Shown one piece after another: positions 10,425-21,559 of a DNA stretch of 64,000 nt. The notes under the pieces are model-generated. The model worked only from the letters and a program-made list of their open reading frames with translations. It made no database searches and was not told the DNA's origin. The stretch covers positions 3,100,001-3,164,000 of the forward strand of contig CM041465.1 of the NCBI GenBank assembly GCA_023213395.1, in the 5' to 3' direction. Position 1 is the stretch's first letter. The number at the start of each line of letters is the position of its first letter. The translations under genes were made by a program, and so were the position numbers. This stretch comes from Cycas panzhihuaensis (Eukaryota; Cycadophyta).

Positions 10425-13050
10425 TAAAAGACGTCTACGGGGTGGTCTCCTATGTTTAGTAAGATATGACTATATAAAACTAGGTCAGGTTAAGAGTTGG
10501 ATCGATCGGTAAGGAATCACCACACATGGCATCCGTGCGCCGGAGCGTGGATTCGGAACCTGCAAATGGTGCTTGATTACTTTAAGGTGATCTTGGGAGA
10601 GGGACGCAAGGTGAGGCCTTGGGTCGTCCCAAAAGGTGAGGCCCTCCTACCTCTTGGATGGCCGAGAAGAGGAAGAAGGGACCTAAATGGTTGCGTCTTC
10701 TCAAGGAAGAGAGAAGGCAACGTGCAGGTGGGTGTGTGTAGTGTAATATCCTACGTGTAAGCTAGTCAAAGAAGTGAGGGTTGAGTAGCTCACGTTCAAG
10801 GGAGACTGCCTACACGTAACAAAAGCAACTACGAACGAAAGACACACAAATGCAAAGATGTATTCCTTTTCTCTTTTCTGTTTCCTATGTGTTTTTATAT
10901 AGAAACATATGCATGGGAGAAAAATGCTGTAGGAAAAGATAAAAGGGAAAAGAAGAATACCTAGACACGGCGTGCGAATAGAGTGTTGTGACTCTCGTTG
11001 CTTTATGCGCCTTCCTGCTCCAACTTATTGCGTAGGTGAGACCAGCCGATGATGGTTACCGTGAGTGGCCAAGGGGCTATCTTACCTCCCTAAATGTGCA
11101 AAAAGAAGCAAAGCAAGGCAAAGGCAAAGATAGTGAAAAAGAAACAGGGAAAAGCAACTAATAAGAGGCTAACCTATTAACCAACTCACCTCGTATATAT
11201 CTCCGCTATCGCAAAACCTATTAGTTAAAACATGCAAGTTTCTCCCTCCTAGAAGAGGGTGTACCAAATATATCTACTATATGTATGCATAAATATAAAG
11301 GAGCTAAAATCGAATTAAATCTAGAACACGTTACACATTATTCCAAAGAACTCCAAATAGGACTCTAGTAAGCAACAACACCAACTAGTACCCAAAGTAA
11401 AAGAGTTAGCCTCAAAATGGCTAGCTCACCCACAGAAATCTCCACGTGGCCTCGGGGAAGGAGAAATAAATTATATTGACTATGTGGGGCAGCAGGCAAG
11501 AGAAGAGAGAAACCAGCGGAATGATGTGTAAGCACACCCAAGGGACGAGTTGCTATGAGTAGCAAATTGCCCAGTTGGGATAGGCTACAGGTCATGAACC
11601 AACTGGGAATGGTTTTGGGGCTTATGTAGTGCCTAAAACCAGCAAATGTGGGTCTGAAACTAGTGTGGCAAGGGGCTGCCAATGTTGGTTCAAAGATAGG
11701 CTCCCAAGTCCCTAGCCTAGCTTCAAGGCAGGCAGTAGGTGCAAGAGGAAGGAAAAGAAGGGTTTGGACCCTTGGGGAGAAGGTCAACAAGGGGGACTAA
11801 CCCCATCTTTCTCCCTTCACTTTTCCTTGTGCCACCCCCTTTGGATAGCCACCTTAAAGCAGACTTGCAGGAAAATGAGGAGAAGCATTACAAAACAAAG
11901 TACAAAGAGCTAGTGCTAAATGGGTACAAAGTTAAGAATAATAAATATACTAAGCATTGTTCATAGAAAGCAAGGGAAAAAAATATAAATTTTAGAGCCA
12001 ACAATGAAGAGTACCTTGCAGCAGAGAATAGGAGCTTATTCCTGCTAGAAGATATGAGAAAGAGCCTATATTTGGTAAGCTTTAGAGGCTGGCTTAGAGG
12101 AGAGGCCACCATGAGAACACCACTATGGTTTTGGGACCTTGGAGATTTTCCTTGGAGAGTTCCTGTGAATGCTCTTTTTTCCACCATGTGAACCTATAAG
12201 AGGAGGCCTGAGCTACTGGTGCTAGGCCTGAGCTGTAGCAAAAATCCCTACAAGAAGAGTAGCAGCCAAAGAGTATGTCCTTTTGTAGTAGGTGATGGAG
12301 AGCTATAGGAGTGCAATCAGAAAAAGGAGGAAGAAGAGAGCCAAATGATTAACTTTTTGGTTTTTATCTTCCACTAACCCTAAGTGAACATTTAGAGTCA
12401 CGGGGAAGTTAAAAGGTGCATACGCCACGTGGCTGTTCTGCGAAAAGAGCAGGAACTGCTGCGTCTGTTTTAAAAAATAAATTCAAACTGTCGCACCGTG
12501 CTAATTTCACAGTACCACGGTAAATATCACGGTACCAATAAGTTTACAGTGGTGCGGACCTACAGGCCAAAATTAGGTCAGAAATGGGATTTGAAGCCAA
12601 ACAGGAGGTATGTTAGGGCTGAACAAGCTGGGGATTGGTACCCAGGTGACTGACAGGTGGTCAGAAGAGAAGGACGAGTCTCAACCGGGGGCCCTATCAT
12701 GCTTAGAGAGTAAATCGAAGTATATGAAGGATACTGTTACGGGCGAGACATGACTAACTGAGGTGCTCGAGGGGCCGTGGAGATGATGTAGGTGGCTGAG
12801 CGCCATATGGGGTGTAGGACTCATTGAGGAGTGCCCCCACGGTGGGTTGTCATAAATTTGAATGGTGTGCAGCACAAGCAAAGGTGATCAGGCAAGAAAG
12901 CAATGCAGTCATGCAAATGATAGGTAAGCATGTGTCAGGTAATCTACTAAGTGACCTCGGTCAAATAAGAGTGAGGATGGGAGCAAGTGCATATACCTAA
13001 GCTTACTTGAGTCGATGCATCCCAAGTCCATTCTCGGTAGCTAGGAAACA
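10425..13050 (-). repeat. Gypsy D 3' LTR (left copy)
   Basis: It aligns end to end with 21560-24192. The shared start runs from gtctac...ggtggtctcctatg and the shared end is aggaaaca. In the first 340 bp I count about 38 differences, nearly all transitions. Open frames inside it (for example 11365-11790 minus) recur in the other LTR but carry no protein motif and are read as chance. Confidence 0.92.
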
Positions 13051-13061
13051 CTACCCCCTTG
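13051..13061 (-). other. Polypurine tract of gypsy D
   Basis: ctaccccctt on the plus strand is aagggggtag on the minus strand, directly beside the left LTR. It fixes the element as minus-strand and the left LTR as 3'. The related element F keeps it as ctatccccttt at 47050. Confidence 0.85.
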
Positions 13062-13136
13062 GTAGCAGAGCCTCATCACTTGGAAGCGTGGTGTGATGGC
13101 GAATGTTGACAACCAAAAACTGTTAGTAGTACATGC

Positions 13137-13158
13137 ATATATATATATATATATATAA
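13137..13158. repeat. TA dinucleotide microsatellite
   Basis: An uninterrupted at-repeat of about 11 units in the 3' untranslated part of gypsy D, followed by aaataaat. Similar short TA runs occur at about 37740 and 38178. Confidence 0.9.
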
Positions 13159-13284
13159 ATAAATCATGAACATCATATGGACTAAGGGTGTCGGCAAGTG
13201 TCATGGCAGAACACATGGACAAGGGAGACAGAGATGATGATAGCATAGGGGTTGCCTAAGCGTCGTCTAAAAGTCGACCTGTAA

Positions 13285-14397
13285 TTAAAGAAAGTGAATG
13301 AGGGGGATGCCTCCATTGCTAAAGTGCAACGAGTGATATGAGGGCACCCAATAGACTAAACAAGCAGACCAGAATAAAGGCGACCAGAGACTTGGGCACG
13401 GCCTGGCCAAGTGAGTCTCAAAGGCGGTCGCTAAGGAGAGGGAGGCAATGCTCAAGGATGAGGTGAACGAGACTGTCTGCCTCAGCATTGAGGTCCTAGG
13501 GGATATGTTGAATGTCGACAAACGAGAAGCCTGCTAAGAGAGACCTAGTGACCGAAGCGAGGGTTCTCAAGTGAGGGCATCGCACTTGGTAAACCTAGGT
13601 GAGATGAGACACAATAACCTAGGAGTCACAAAATAAAATGATAGGTCTGTGATGGAAACGAAGGGCGTTAGTAAGGGCTTCAATAATGGCCATGTACTCA
13701 GCTTCGTTATTGGTTGCTTCAGGGAGGAAAATGCCAGAGCGCAGGAAATCATGTCCGGAGGGACTGCGAAGGATCCAAGCCGCAACAGAAGGTCCAGGGT
13801 TACCATGGCTTCCGCTGTCAGTAAAAATGTAGAGGGACATGGGTGAACACAAAATCTTGGGGATAATAAATAATAATGGAGCAAAAGAGATACTCGAAAG
13901 GCATGCAATAAATGGCCGTGGAGGGTAGGAGGACCTCGCAATGAGGCTACCCAAGGACGAGAGCAAACGATCTGACCGTTACCTAAGAGCGGGTAGAAAA
14001 AGGCACCCTGGAGTATCCAAGGTTGCTTTGGGAAGTAAAACATACTCTTGGATAGGGGGAACATTCCCTCTGGAGATCCCAGGAGCAGAAAATAGTTGCA
14101 GAAACGAGTCTAGGATGATGAAACAAGCCAAACGAGTATAAACTCAGGCATGCACAGGAGTTGCACGTAAAATGAGGTAGAAGGGCCCTGTGAAAAGGGC
14201 AATGATGAGGTGCCATAAATGCACTTGCAAGAAAGATCCAAAAGGGCACCAAAGGAGCGCAACGAGAGGGAGGACCAGAAGACAAAGATGATTGTAGAAA
14301 CAGGACGGTCCCAATAGCTGTCGTGAGAGCGAAAATAAAGGTAGTGCATGTCGATGCCCCCACCTATATAAGGAAATTCAATGGAAAACGGATTCAT
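13285..14397 (-). pseudogene. RNase H (archaeal-type) ORF of gypsy D
   Basis: The clearest open part (13966-13619) reads SLYIFTDSGSHGNPGPSVAAW, then NNEAEYMAIIEALTNAL and ILFCDS. These are the three acidic catalytic positions of plant retroelement RNase H. After a TAG the frame goes on with LTQVYQVRCPHLRTL and FVDIQHIPR, the usual helix and final Asp/His region. This enzyme would cut the RNA of RNA-DNA hybrids. Upstream, an ATG at 14397 opens about 100 residues without a known domain, and the link needs frame changes near 14110-13980. There is no reverse transcriptase N-terminal to it, which is unusual. The NNEAEY-type fold suggests the extra RNase H of Tat elements rather than the canonical pol RNase H. 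Confidence 0.78.
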
Positions 14398-15032
14398 TTT
14401 CGCCGGCTCTCATGAGAAACCAGAGCCATTTCCTTATGTAGCGGAGCACCACTTGACTTTAGAGGCACGCAGAGGGAGATTGGACCATTGGATCGAAGCA
14501 CGGGGAGAGCCAGTGGGATCGATAGAGCGAGATGGCGACAACTAGACCGAATCTAGTGAGTGGATCCTACGAAACCCATCCCATTTCAAAGTTTGAATTG
14601 AGTGATTTATGTTATTTTTTATGTAGTTTTTTGTGTCTCATATGGGCAAATAGAGACATATCGGAGTCTGGATTGGACACATAAAGAGGAGGGACTTGGG
14701 CATTAGGGAGACCTGGTCTCGGTGGGCCCCACGGGGGTCCATCTGAAAGAATTTTTTATTTTTTAGGGTAAACCCCCCCCGCCTTTTTGGGGAGGTATCA
14801 TTCGTACTCTTTGCCGTGGGGCCCCGATCGCTGTAGGACCCAAGCTAAACTTTGCGGTATCGTGAAGTTTAGTGCGGTATGAAGGCAAATCTGTAGAAAG
14901 AAGAAAAAAGAAGATGGGGGGCCTTGAGGCCCCAAATCTCAAGCAGACATAGATGAGAGATAGCCAGGAAGATAGAGGACTGACATAGGCTTGATTTTGA
15001 CTATTTTGTGGTGCTGATAGGCTATTATCGCG
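14398..15032. other. Spacer between RNase H ORF and antisense gene
   Basis: 635 bp with moderate GC and no convincing frame on either strand. It should contain the start signals of both divergently read ORFs (14397 minus and 15033 plus). A C run (acccccccccgcc) lies near 14771. I see no confident promoter motif. Confidence 0.5.
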
Positions 15033-16949
15033 ATGGATAACCGCGAGAACATAGGTATGGCAATGCTCAGCTATATAGAGATGATGTCCAGGGAGGACAA
15101 GGGGGTCTTGGAGAGGTGCAGCCTGTTCAAGGCCCTGAAGACACCTCAGTTTACATCAGACCAGTGGCTATTGGTGCATATTGTATCACACTGGGATAGG
15201 AGGAGGTATGTTTTCCACCTACCCTAGGTGGGAGATATGACAGTGATGCCGAGCGATATCTGGCAGATATTGGAGGTACCGGTGACTGGGAGGCTAGTAA
15301 CATTAGGAGCATTGCCTAGCAATGAGGTAGCACATAAAGAGGCAGCCATATTTTTTACAGGGACAGATAGATGGGAGAGGAGAGGAGTCCCTCTCCAGAC
15401 TATGGTTATGTCTAGGATTCCTGTGGTGAGGAAACTCATCACGATGTGCATTCTATTCTGGGTTTCCCGAAAACAGAACTATAGGGAAATCCCTAGGGCA
15501 TGGATGGATGTAGTATGCCGTTGTGAGACCAGCGAGAGGATGGATTGGGTCACCCTGATAGCGGTGAACCTCATCGCACAGCTGGACACTATCAGGACGA
15601 CTGGCAGAGGAGGATTATCATACAACACACTACTACAGTGTTGGTTTTTTTATCATTTTGGAGTAGTGGCACCAGTGGGGGGACCACACCCCATTGCAGA
15701 GTGGGCACCGATGGTCCACAAGTGACAGAACAAGCTGAGGGGGATGGAGGACTAGGCCCACATCCGGTGCTTAGTGAAGGCGACATCGCTGGACCTTCTC
15801 ACTATGACAGATTACGTAGCAGATCCATATAGGGCAGTGAGGTGGGATAGCGACGACGAGGCAGGCGGAGCAGGGGCTCTCCTAGGTGATGATGATGATG
15901 ACGGAGATGGGGCCAGTCCATCACGACCTATGGGAGAGGCAGGTCCATCGGGGACAACAAGAGGAGCATTGGGGTCATCCAGGACTGCCGGAGGAGAGGT
16001 AGGCCCATCAGGGACTACAGAGGAGAGCAGGGGGCTAGTGACAAGGGCCTACAGGCTACGGATCATGAGGAGATCTGGGGAGGTGACAACTGAGCCAGTC
16101 CTAGTGAGGGGAGAGGCCCAGGCAGAGGTGGTACCTGAGGAGGAGGTACCAGCAGCTGGCAGGGCATCATGAGGAGAGGTTACTGCACGGGTAGAGGAGC
16201 CAACGACCAGAGCAGGTGAGGCCTAACCATTTCCCTATCGTTTGATAGCTGGATATATAGTTTAATTTGGTGTTATTTTAGTATGCAGTTGGATATATAC
16301 TAACATATGGTATGTTGGATTTGCAGGTACTGTAGAGATCAGGCAGTTGGTAGAGGCTATGGAGATGGAGATGTTCCCTTAGGCGTATGCAGAGGGGCAA
16401 CTGCCCATCCAGGCAGAGGATGCACTTAGATCGACAGGTGCCCATATGGCAGTATTCACCTCATTAGCGAGGGCGAGAGACATCTAGGCTGCAGAGTGCC
16501 AAGAGCACATGGCATTCAGAGGACAGATGCAGCGGGAGTTGGATGAAGCCAGGGGCGAGCGAGATGCGCTGCGGAGTTGCATACAGGCTCTAGAGGCTCA
16601 GGGAGGAGCAGGTGGAGACACAGGGAGTATGGTCTAACTAGCAGTCCTAGAGGAGCATCTCTGAGAGACGAAGGAGAGGTTCCAAAGCATGGAGGAGAGA
16701 CTTCAGGGAGTAGAGGGAGAGATGGATCGTATCCAGGCTCGATATGATCAGCTGGTAGACCAGGTGGTGTCGAGGTTGAGCAGGAGTAGGACATACACCC
16801 ACACAGCAGCGACAACCCCAGGATGGCCACGTGACAAGGGGAGTGAGGCAGGGAGCTTGCAGAGGCCTAGGAGAAGCCTCAGAGGGATATGGTCCCCAGG
16901 AGAGGGATCACACAAATTGAGAGATGGTACCCTAGGAGCAGGGCAGTAG
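15033..16949 (+). pseudogene. Antisense gene in gypsy D: plant-mobile-domain-like protein with coiled-coil tail, two exons
   Basis: Exon 1 (15033-16215) and exon 2 (16327-16949) form one frame of roughly 600 codons, opposite to gag. The first 235 residues include QWLLVHIVSHWDRRRYVFHLP, then GDMTVMPSDIWQILEVPVTGR, which resembles the plant mobile (aminotransferase-like) domain found in MAIL-type proteins and some transposons. Then comes an acidic Gly/Ser/Thr-rich stretch (DSDDEAGG, GDDDDDGDG). Exon 2 is charged and heptad-like (QRELDEARGERDALRSCIQ, ERLQGVEGEMDRIQARYD), a probable coiled coil. In-frame stops at 15225, 15723, 15753, 16170 and several in exon 2 each sit where one C-to-T or G-to-A change would explain them. 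It replaces pol in this element. The domain name is tentative; the gene structure is well supported. Confidence 0.68.
16216..16326 (+). other. Predicted 111-bp intron of the antisense gene
   Basis: The donor is AG/GTGAGG at 16216 and the acceptor TTGGATTTGCAG/GT at 16326, with a T-rich, AT-rich interior unlike the GC-rich exons. Removing it joins GCA-G to GT-ACT and keeps the frame (TTRAG then TVEIRQLVEAM). Being on the strand opposite to element RNA, the intron would survive retrotransposition. Confidence 0.75.
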
Positions 16950-17383
16950 TAGAGTAGGACATATGTATTTGATTTTGGCAGGGGAAAGCACGAGCCTCTA
17001 GGGGGTCATATATATAGAGTCATATGATTGTACCCCCCCTATAAGGATACCGTCTTCCCATATGTACGATGTGACATATGGTTTTGATGTATATATATAT
17101 ACGGGGTAATTGGTACCCCATTTTGATATGAGATGGTGTGTATGTCATGTGTGGCATATGACCTGTATATTTTATTGTGTATGTTATAGATGCTTTGTTA
17201 TATGATGCATGTATTTCCTTCCATACATGGCTATATATCTAACAGGAGCATACATGACTACCATGAGTAGAGGTGATAGGCACATGTGGGGTTAGAGATA
17301 GAGTGACACACATGTCCATGGAGGAGCATAGCAGGAGATGCGAAGGAAGTACCAGGTGAGAGAGGGGAGAGTGATAATACTCT

Positions 17384-17738
17384 AGAGCATCATCCTAACT
17401 GGGGGATACCTAAATAGGAAGATGAGAGTTCCAAAAAGATATGAGAACACAGGTTCCGTGGGAGGAACCAGAAAGAAACGGAAGAGGCCATCCTAAGTTG
17501 CCATTCTACTTGTGGCTGGGAGAAATGGGAATAACTTAAGATGGTAGTTTAAGCTCATTTTAGAGCATCGTCCTAATTGGGGGATGCCCAAATAGGAGGA
17601 CAAGGTCCCAAAGGAAATGGGAACATGGGTTCCATGGGAGGAACCAGAAGGAGATGAAGAAGACCATCTTAAATCATCATCCCACCCATGGCTGGGAGGA
17701 ACAGGAATAAACTTAAGATGGTAGTTTAGGCTCATTTC
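17384..17738 (-). repeat. Tandem duplication, two units of about 178 bp
   Basis: The anchor agagcat occurs at 17384, 17562 and 17739. Each unit carries tcctaa(c/t)tgggggat, gttcc(g/a)tgggaggaacc and cttaagatggtagttta in the same order. It lies between the end of the gag-protease frame and the antisense gene. Tandem repeats in this part of Tat/Ogre elements are known as seeds of satellites. Confidence 0.92.
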
Positions 17739-20700
17739 AGAGCATAAAGAGAGAAAAAGGTGTGCCTAGACCACATAGGGGTAAGGGTAGTCACATGCAG
17801 GATAGGAGATAGGTGACGAAGGGTAGACCCAGTGTGGCTTGGCCTACCAGTAAACTTGCTATGGTCAGAACCAGATGAGTGCAACGGACCTGGCACATGA
17901 TGGGTCACGTGGAAAGGTTGCGTCTGAGTATAAGTGGCTCTAGTCCTAAGTAAGGATCTAGAGCATGAAGAAGAAGTACCTCTACGAGTGGCTCGTTGAT
18001 GCAGGCACCTATGAGAAACAGCTCGAGGAGGCCGAGAAGGTGAAATAAGTGGATGGTTCAGGACTAGCGGCTCGGGAGCCAATGTGGAATGAAGAGGAGT
18101 AGGAATATCTGACCGAGATATTCCCCTAGGTGCTCGTGAAACCAGGGTGACATGTCAAGGAGAGGGTTCATAACCCTCGCTATCTGACTTAGAATCACCC
18201 GTGATAGCTAAGTAATTGTAACCACCTACACCAATAGGGGAAAACCTGACTAGGTTTAGCTTATGACATGGCATAGGGTCCAACTGATGAAGGTCAGTCT
18301 CTTGAAACAAAGGTCCCATGGAACGGGTGGCCTCCTCAGGATCGCTATCTTCATCATCAAAGACAGCCTGGCAGGCTGGATGAGAGGTGTGAGATGGCAT
18401 AGGCTCACAGGTGACAACTTTAACTCGTCCTTCATGGACAAATTTAAGTTGCCCTCAACACGTGGAGCAGATTGCTCCCATTTGGTCGAGCCATGGTCGG
18501 CCCAACAAGAGGTTGTAGTCCACATCGATATCGAGTACAACAACTTTGACAGAAACAATTTTCTCTCCTAAGGTGAGGGAAAGGGAGACTGTCCCTAAAG
18601 GGGACTTCTCAATCCCATCATACCCTTGGCATTTCTAAGGGACAGACTCAAGAGCTATTATACCTAGCTCTTTGAGCATACGCGCAGGCATAGCATTAAC
18701 CAAGGAGCCATTATCTACAATGGTCCTCTTTATGATAAAATCAGGAGTATCAATGGTAATGACGAATGGGTAATGCAAAAGCTTCTCCCGCTTTCTGGGA
18801 GATGGGAGATCTCTAGGATTAAATGAGATGACAGGTGGTCCATGGGAGGTAGCACCTACCGCATGGATGGAAGCATCTTGTTGGCTAAGAGCTTCAAGAA
18901 GAAGAGCACGTTGCTCAGGACAGCTTCTCAAGGCATCCATCAAGGACATCCCCACATCGACGGTGTAGAGCTCGTCAACGATAGAGAAGGGCTTACCCTT
19001 CATAGGTTGGGTAAGTGCTCTTTAGAAATCGTAATGGCCAGGGCATATGGGAATAGTCTTGGGAAGCGCAGGGGGTTCCGGAAGAGGATCAAGGTGAGAT
19101 GTGGATGAAGAGGCATGGGTTGCCTCTTTAGTGGCTTGAGACAGGGTTAAGGCATACAATGGAGTGGTCTCAAGCAATTGGACAACCTTCTTTCCCTTAT
19201 TCCAGGAACGCGAAGGTGATGGAGCACGGTGGTTCGGCAAATGCGAAGAGGATGATGAACCTCGCACACCCTTCCCTCTACTGTGCGAAGGGCGAGAATT
19301 GGGGGATCTACCCTGGTTCCGGTTGTTTCTTTGTTGAGCATTGCGATCATGCTCCCCATGTTTGGGAAATAGATCCTTATGGACGGGTTGATTGAGATTG
19401 GGCCTAGAGGCCCGTCTGGGAGACGAATCACGTGGTGGGGCATCGCGAGGGTGTTGCACCCGATACTGCAAGTCATCATGGAAACATTCCCGGTGGATGA
19501 AGCACCACTTCTTCTCAAGTAGAGGATTGACTTTCCTCGCTTGAGAAGGTTGGGTACTACCCCCTTTGGGGGGAACAACATGAGAGGCTTGTTGAATTTA
19601 TTTGTTGGAGGTTGGCGATGAAGGGGTTTGAAGTTTAAGCTCCTTCATCGTATGCTCGAATGAGCATATGGTAGAAGTGAGGGGGTCTAAAGTTCTCTCA
19701 GTCAAATGAGTAGTAGACCTGGTGGGTTGGAAAGGTTTAATTTCCTTGGCTGAGGGAGGTGCCTGACGACATTGTGAGGGCTTAAGAGGTCTCTTGAGTC
19801 TGACTTGGATCTCAATAGCCTCTAATGCTAAGCATTTCGCGATCGTGGAGTCGCACGTGGTTGCCCCCATTTTGAGGACTTCCACATGTACTTCGGGGCA
19901 AAGTGCATTAACGAAAAGATCTCTCTTCAACTCCTCAGGCAACGTGGCCTTAGTGGAGTGAAGGAGGTCATGGAATCATCTCACAAAGTCACGATTCATT
20001 TCATCATGACTTTGTTTGAGCGAAAGGAGAGATTTTAGTCCACTCTCGAATGGACGGGCTACATCAAGTTAGTTGATGAATTCATCCACCAAATAAAAAG
20101 ATAGAGTGGGCAGGGAGGTGATAGAACCATTTAAGGGTGTCAACCTGCAAGGATCGTGGAAACAGTTTCATTAGGATATGGTCGTAAGCCCAGTAGTCTA
20201 TGCATGCCATAGAAAAACTATGCACGTGTTCAGTTGGGTCTTGTGATGAAGTTCCATCAAATTTGGGAACTTCAGGAGGGTGAGGTGGAAGATTAGTTCT
20301 TAACGCCTCAACGGATAATGGCATTGACCTATAATCCATGAATGGACGTGCTCTTACATGGGCCATAGGGTCGATGAACGACAATGAGGAAGGAATGGAT
20401 GGGGGTGGTAAACCCATCCCTCCTTAAGGAAACGCCCCTTGTTGGAAAGGGGTTGGAGGGATAATGCCTTGGAAGGGAGCTAGGCTCCCTTGTGAAGGCA
20501 TAGCAAAAGAAGTCACGCTGGATGGCAGAAATGGAGGGTGCAGGACTAGATTCTGCCCATATGGGCCACCTGTAGGTGGTGCAACCCCATATGGGTGTAA
20601 CGGGTCTACCCTGTAAGCTGGGAGATAGTTCCCCTTACCTGCCCCCAAGGTTGAGATGCATAACCTGGGGGTAAGTAAAGGGAAGGACAATTGATTAGGT

Positions 20701-21361
20701 TTTGAACATATGTGGGAGTGGGTCCCACATAGCTAGTGGCAGTAGTACTAGTAGGACCTCTAGGCCTACTAGGGAATGCATGTGTCACGTTTGAGGGTGG
20801 CACATTTGCTTGGCTTGGAAAAGGCATGCTAACCCTAAGCTAAGGAAAAGACACGGAGTGGGACGAGTGCACATGAACGTAAGGATTACTTATCGTAGGA
20901 GGCGCATGTGTGGCTGAAGAAGGCACCCTACCACGCAAGGCTTCTTCAAACCACCTGGGATGTGGTTGAAGATGAGTTGCTTGAAAGTACTCACTGATAG
21001 CTTCAATCACATCAGCCAGAGGGGTATCTTTATAACCATAAGAGGTCGATGGGACCTCAAATGATAGAGATCCCTCGGGGTGCTCCCCATAAGAATCACC
21101 AATCGAATGGTGAATCTCATGAAGAGGCGAGCCTTCTACTACATGAGTAGAAGGAAGAATGTCAAAGGGGTGAGGCTGGTTACCCAAGTAGTAAATAGGA
21201 TCGTCACCCTCTTGGGTGGATCCCGGAATGGACGCAGGAAACTCTTGAGTTCCCAAGACCAAGGTGTAGTAAGCCCAATCAGAATGATAGCCCTCCATTA
21301 TCGAATCAAAAACTGATGACGGAAGGGAGCAATACGAAGGGTCTTCTATCAACGGTGGCAA
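17733..21361 (-). pseudogene. Gypsy D gag-protease polyprotein
   Basis: ATG at 21361 starts a Pro/Ser/His-rich N-terminus. The gag core at 20420-20080 reads PPEVPKFDGTSSQDPTEHV, then LMKLFPRSLQ and LKWFYHLP, the Athila/Tat type of capsid. It is followed by LPEELKRDLFVNAL (about 19940) and a zinc-finger-like KWCFIHRECFHDD (about 19520). The aspartic protease is at 18800-18640 with IVDNGSLVNAMP; the active Asp is present. Then come NLLLGRPW-like (about 18525), a linker, and a basic Ser/Pro-rich tail ending at 17733. Stops and frameshifts break it at about 20838, 20420, 20083 and 19598. The frame ends before the tandem repeat with no reverse transcriptase, so the element probably never had pol here. 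Confidence 0.85.
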
Positions 21362-21540
21362 ACCTCACAAATGACGCGAGAAACGTTGCATGCAACGCCT
21401 TTACAAAAGTTGTTAGAAGAGAGCAAAGGGTATAAAACACACACGTTGAGGGATGCCCAATGGAAAAGAAAGTCAAGAAGATCATCTAAAAGCAAGAAAA
21501 CCAACAGGAAGAGAGGTGAAACTAGGTCTCTTACTGGCAG

Positions 21541-21559
21541 TCCCCAATATGGACGCCAG
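21541..21559 (-). other. Primer-binding site of gypsy D
   Basis: Reading the minus strand, the LTR end is followed by one C and then TGGCGTCCATATTGGGGA (21558-21541). The TGGCG start is typical of plant gypsy primer sites. I have not assigned the tRNA. It fixes the right LTR as 5'. Confidence 0.75.

Noticed and set aside
11365-11790. 141-codon minus-strand frame in the gypsy D left LTR, with a partner in the right LTR (22587-22817)
   Set aside because: It recurs only because the LTRs are copies. It lacks any domain, its frame is broken in the right LTR, and overlapping frames are equally open.
15033-16949. Independent host gene with gypsy sequence around it
   Set aside because: It lies wholly between the LTRs of one element with a target duplication, so it travelled as part of gypsy D. 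An ancient host origin remains possible.
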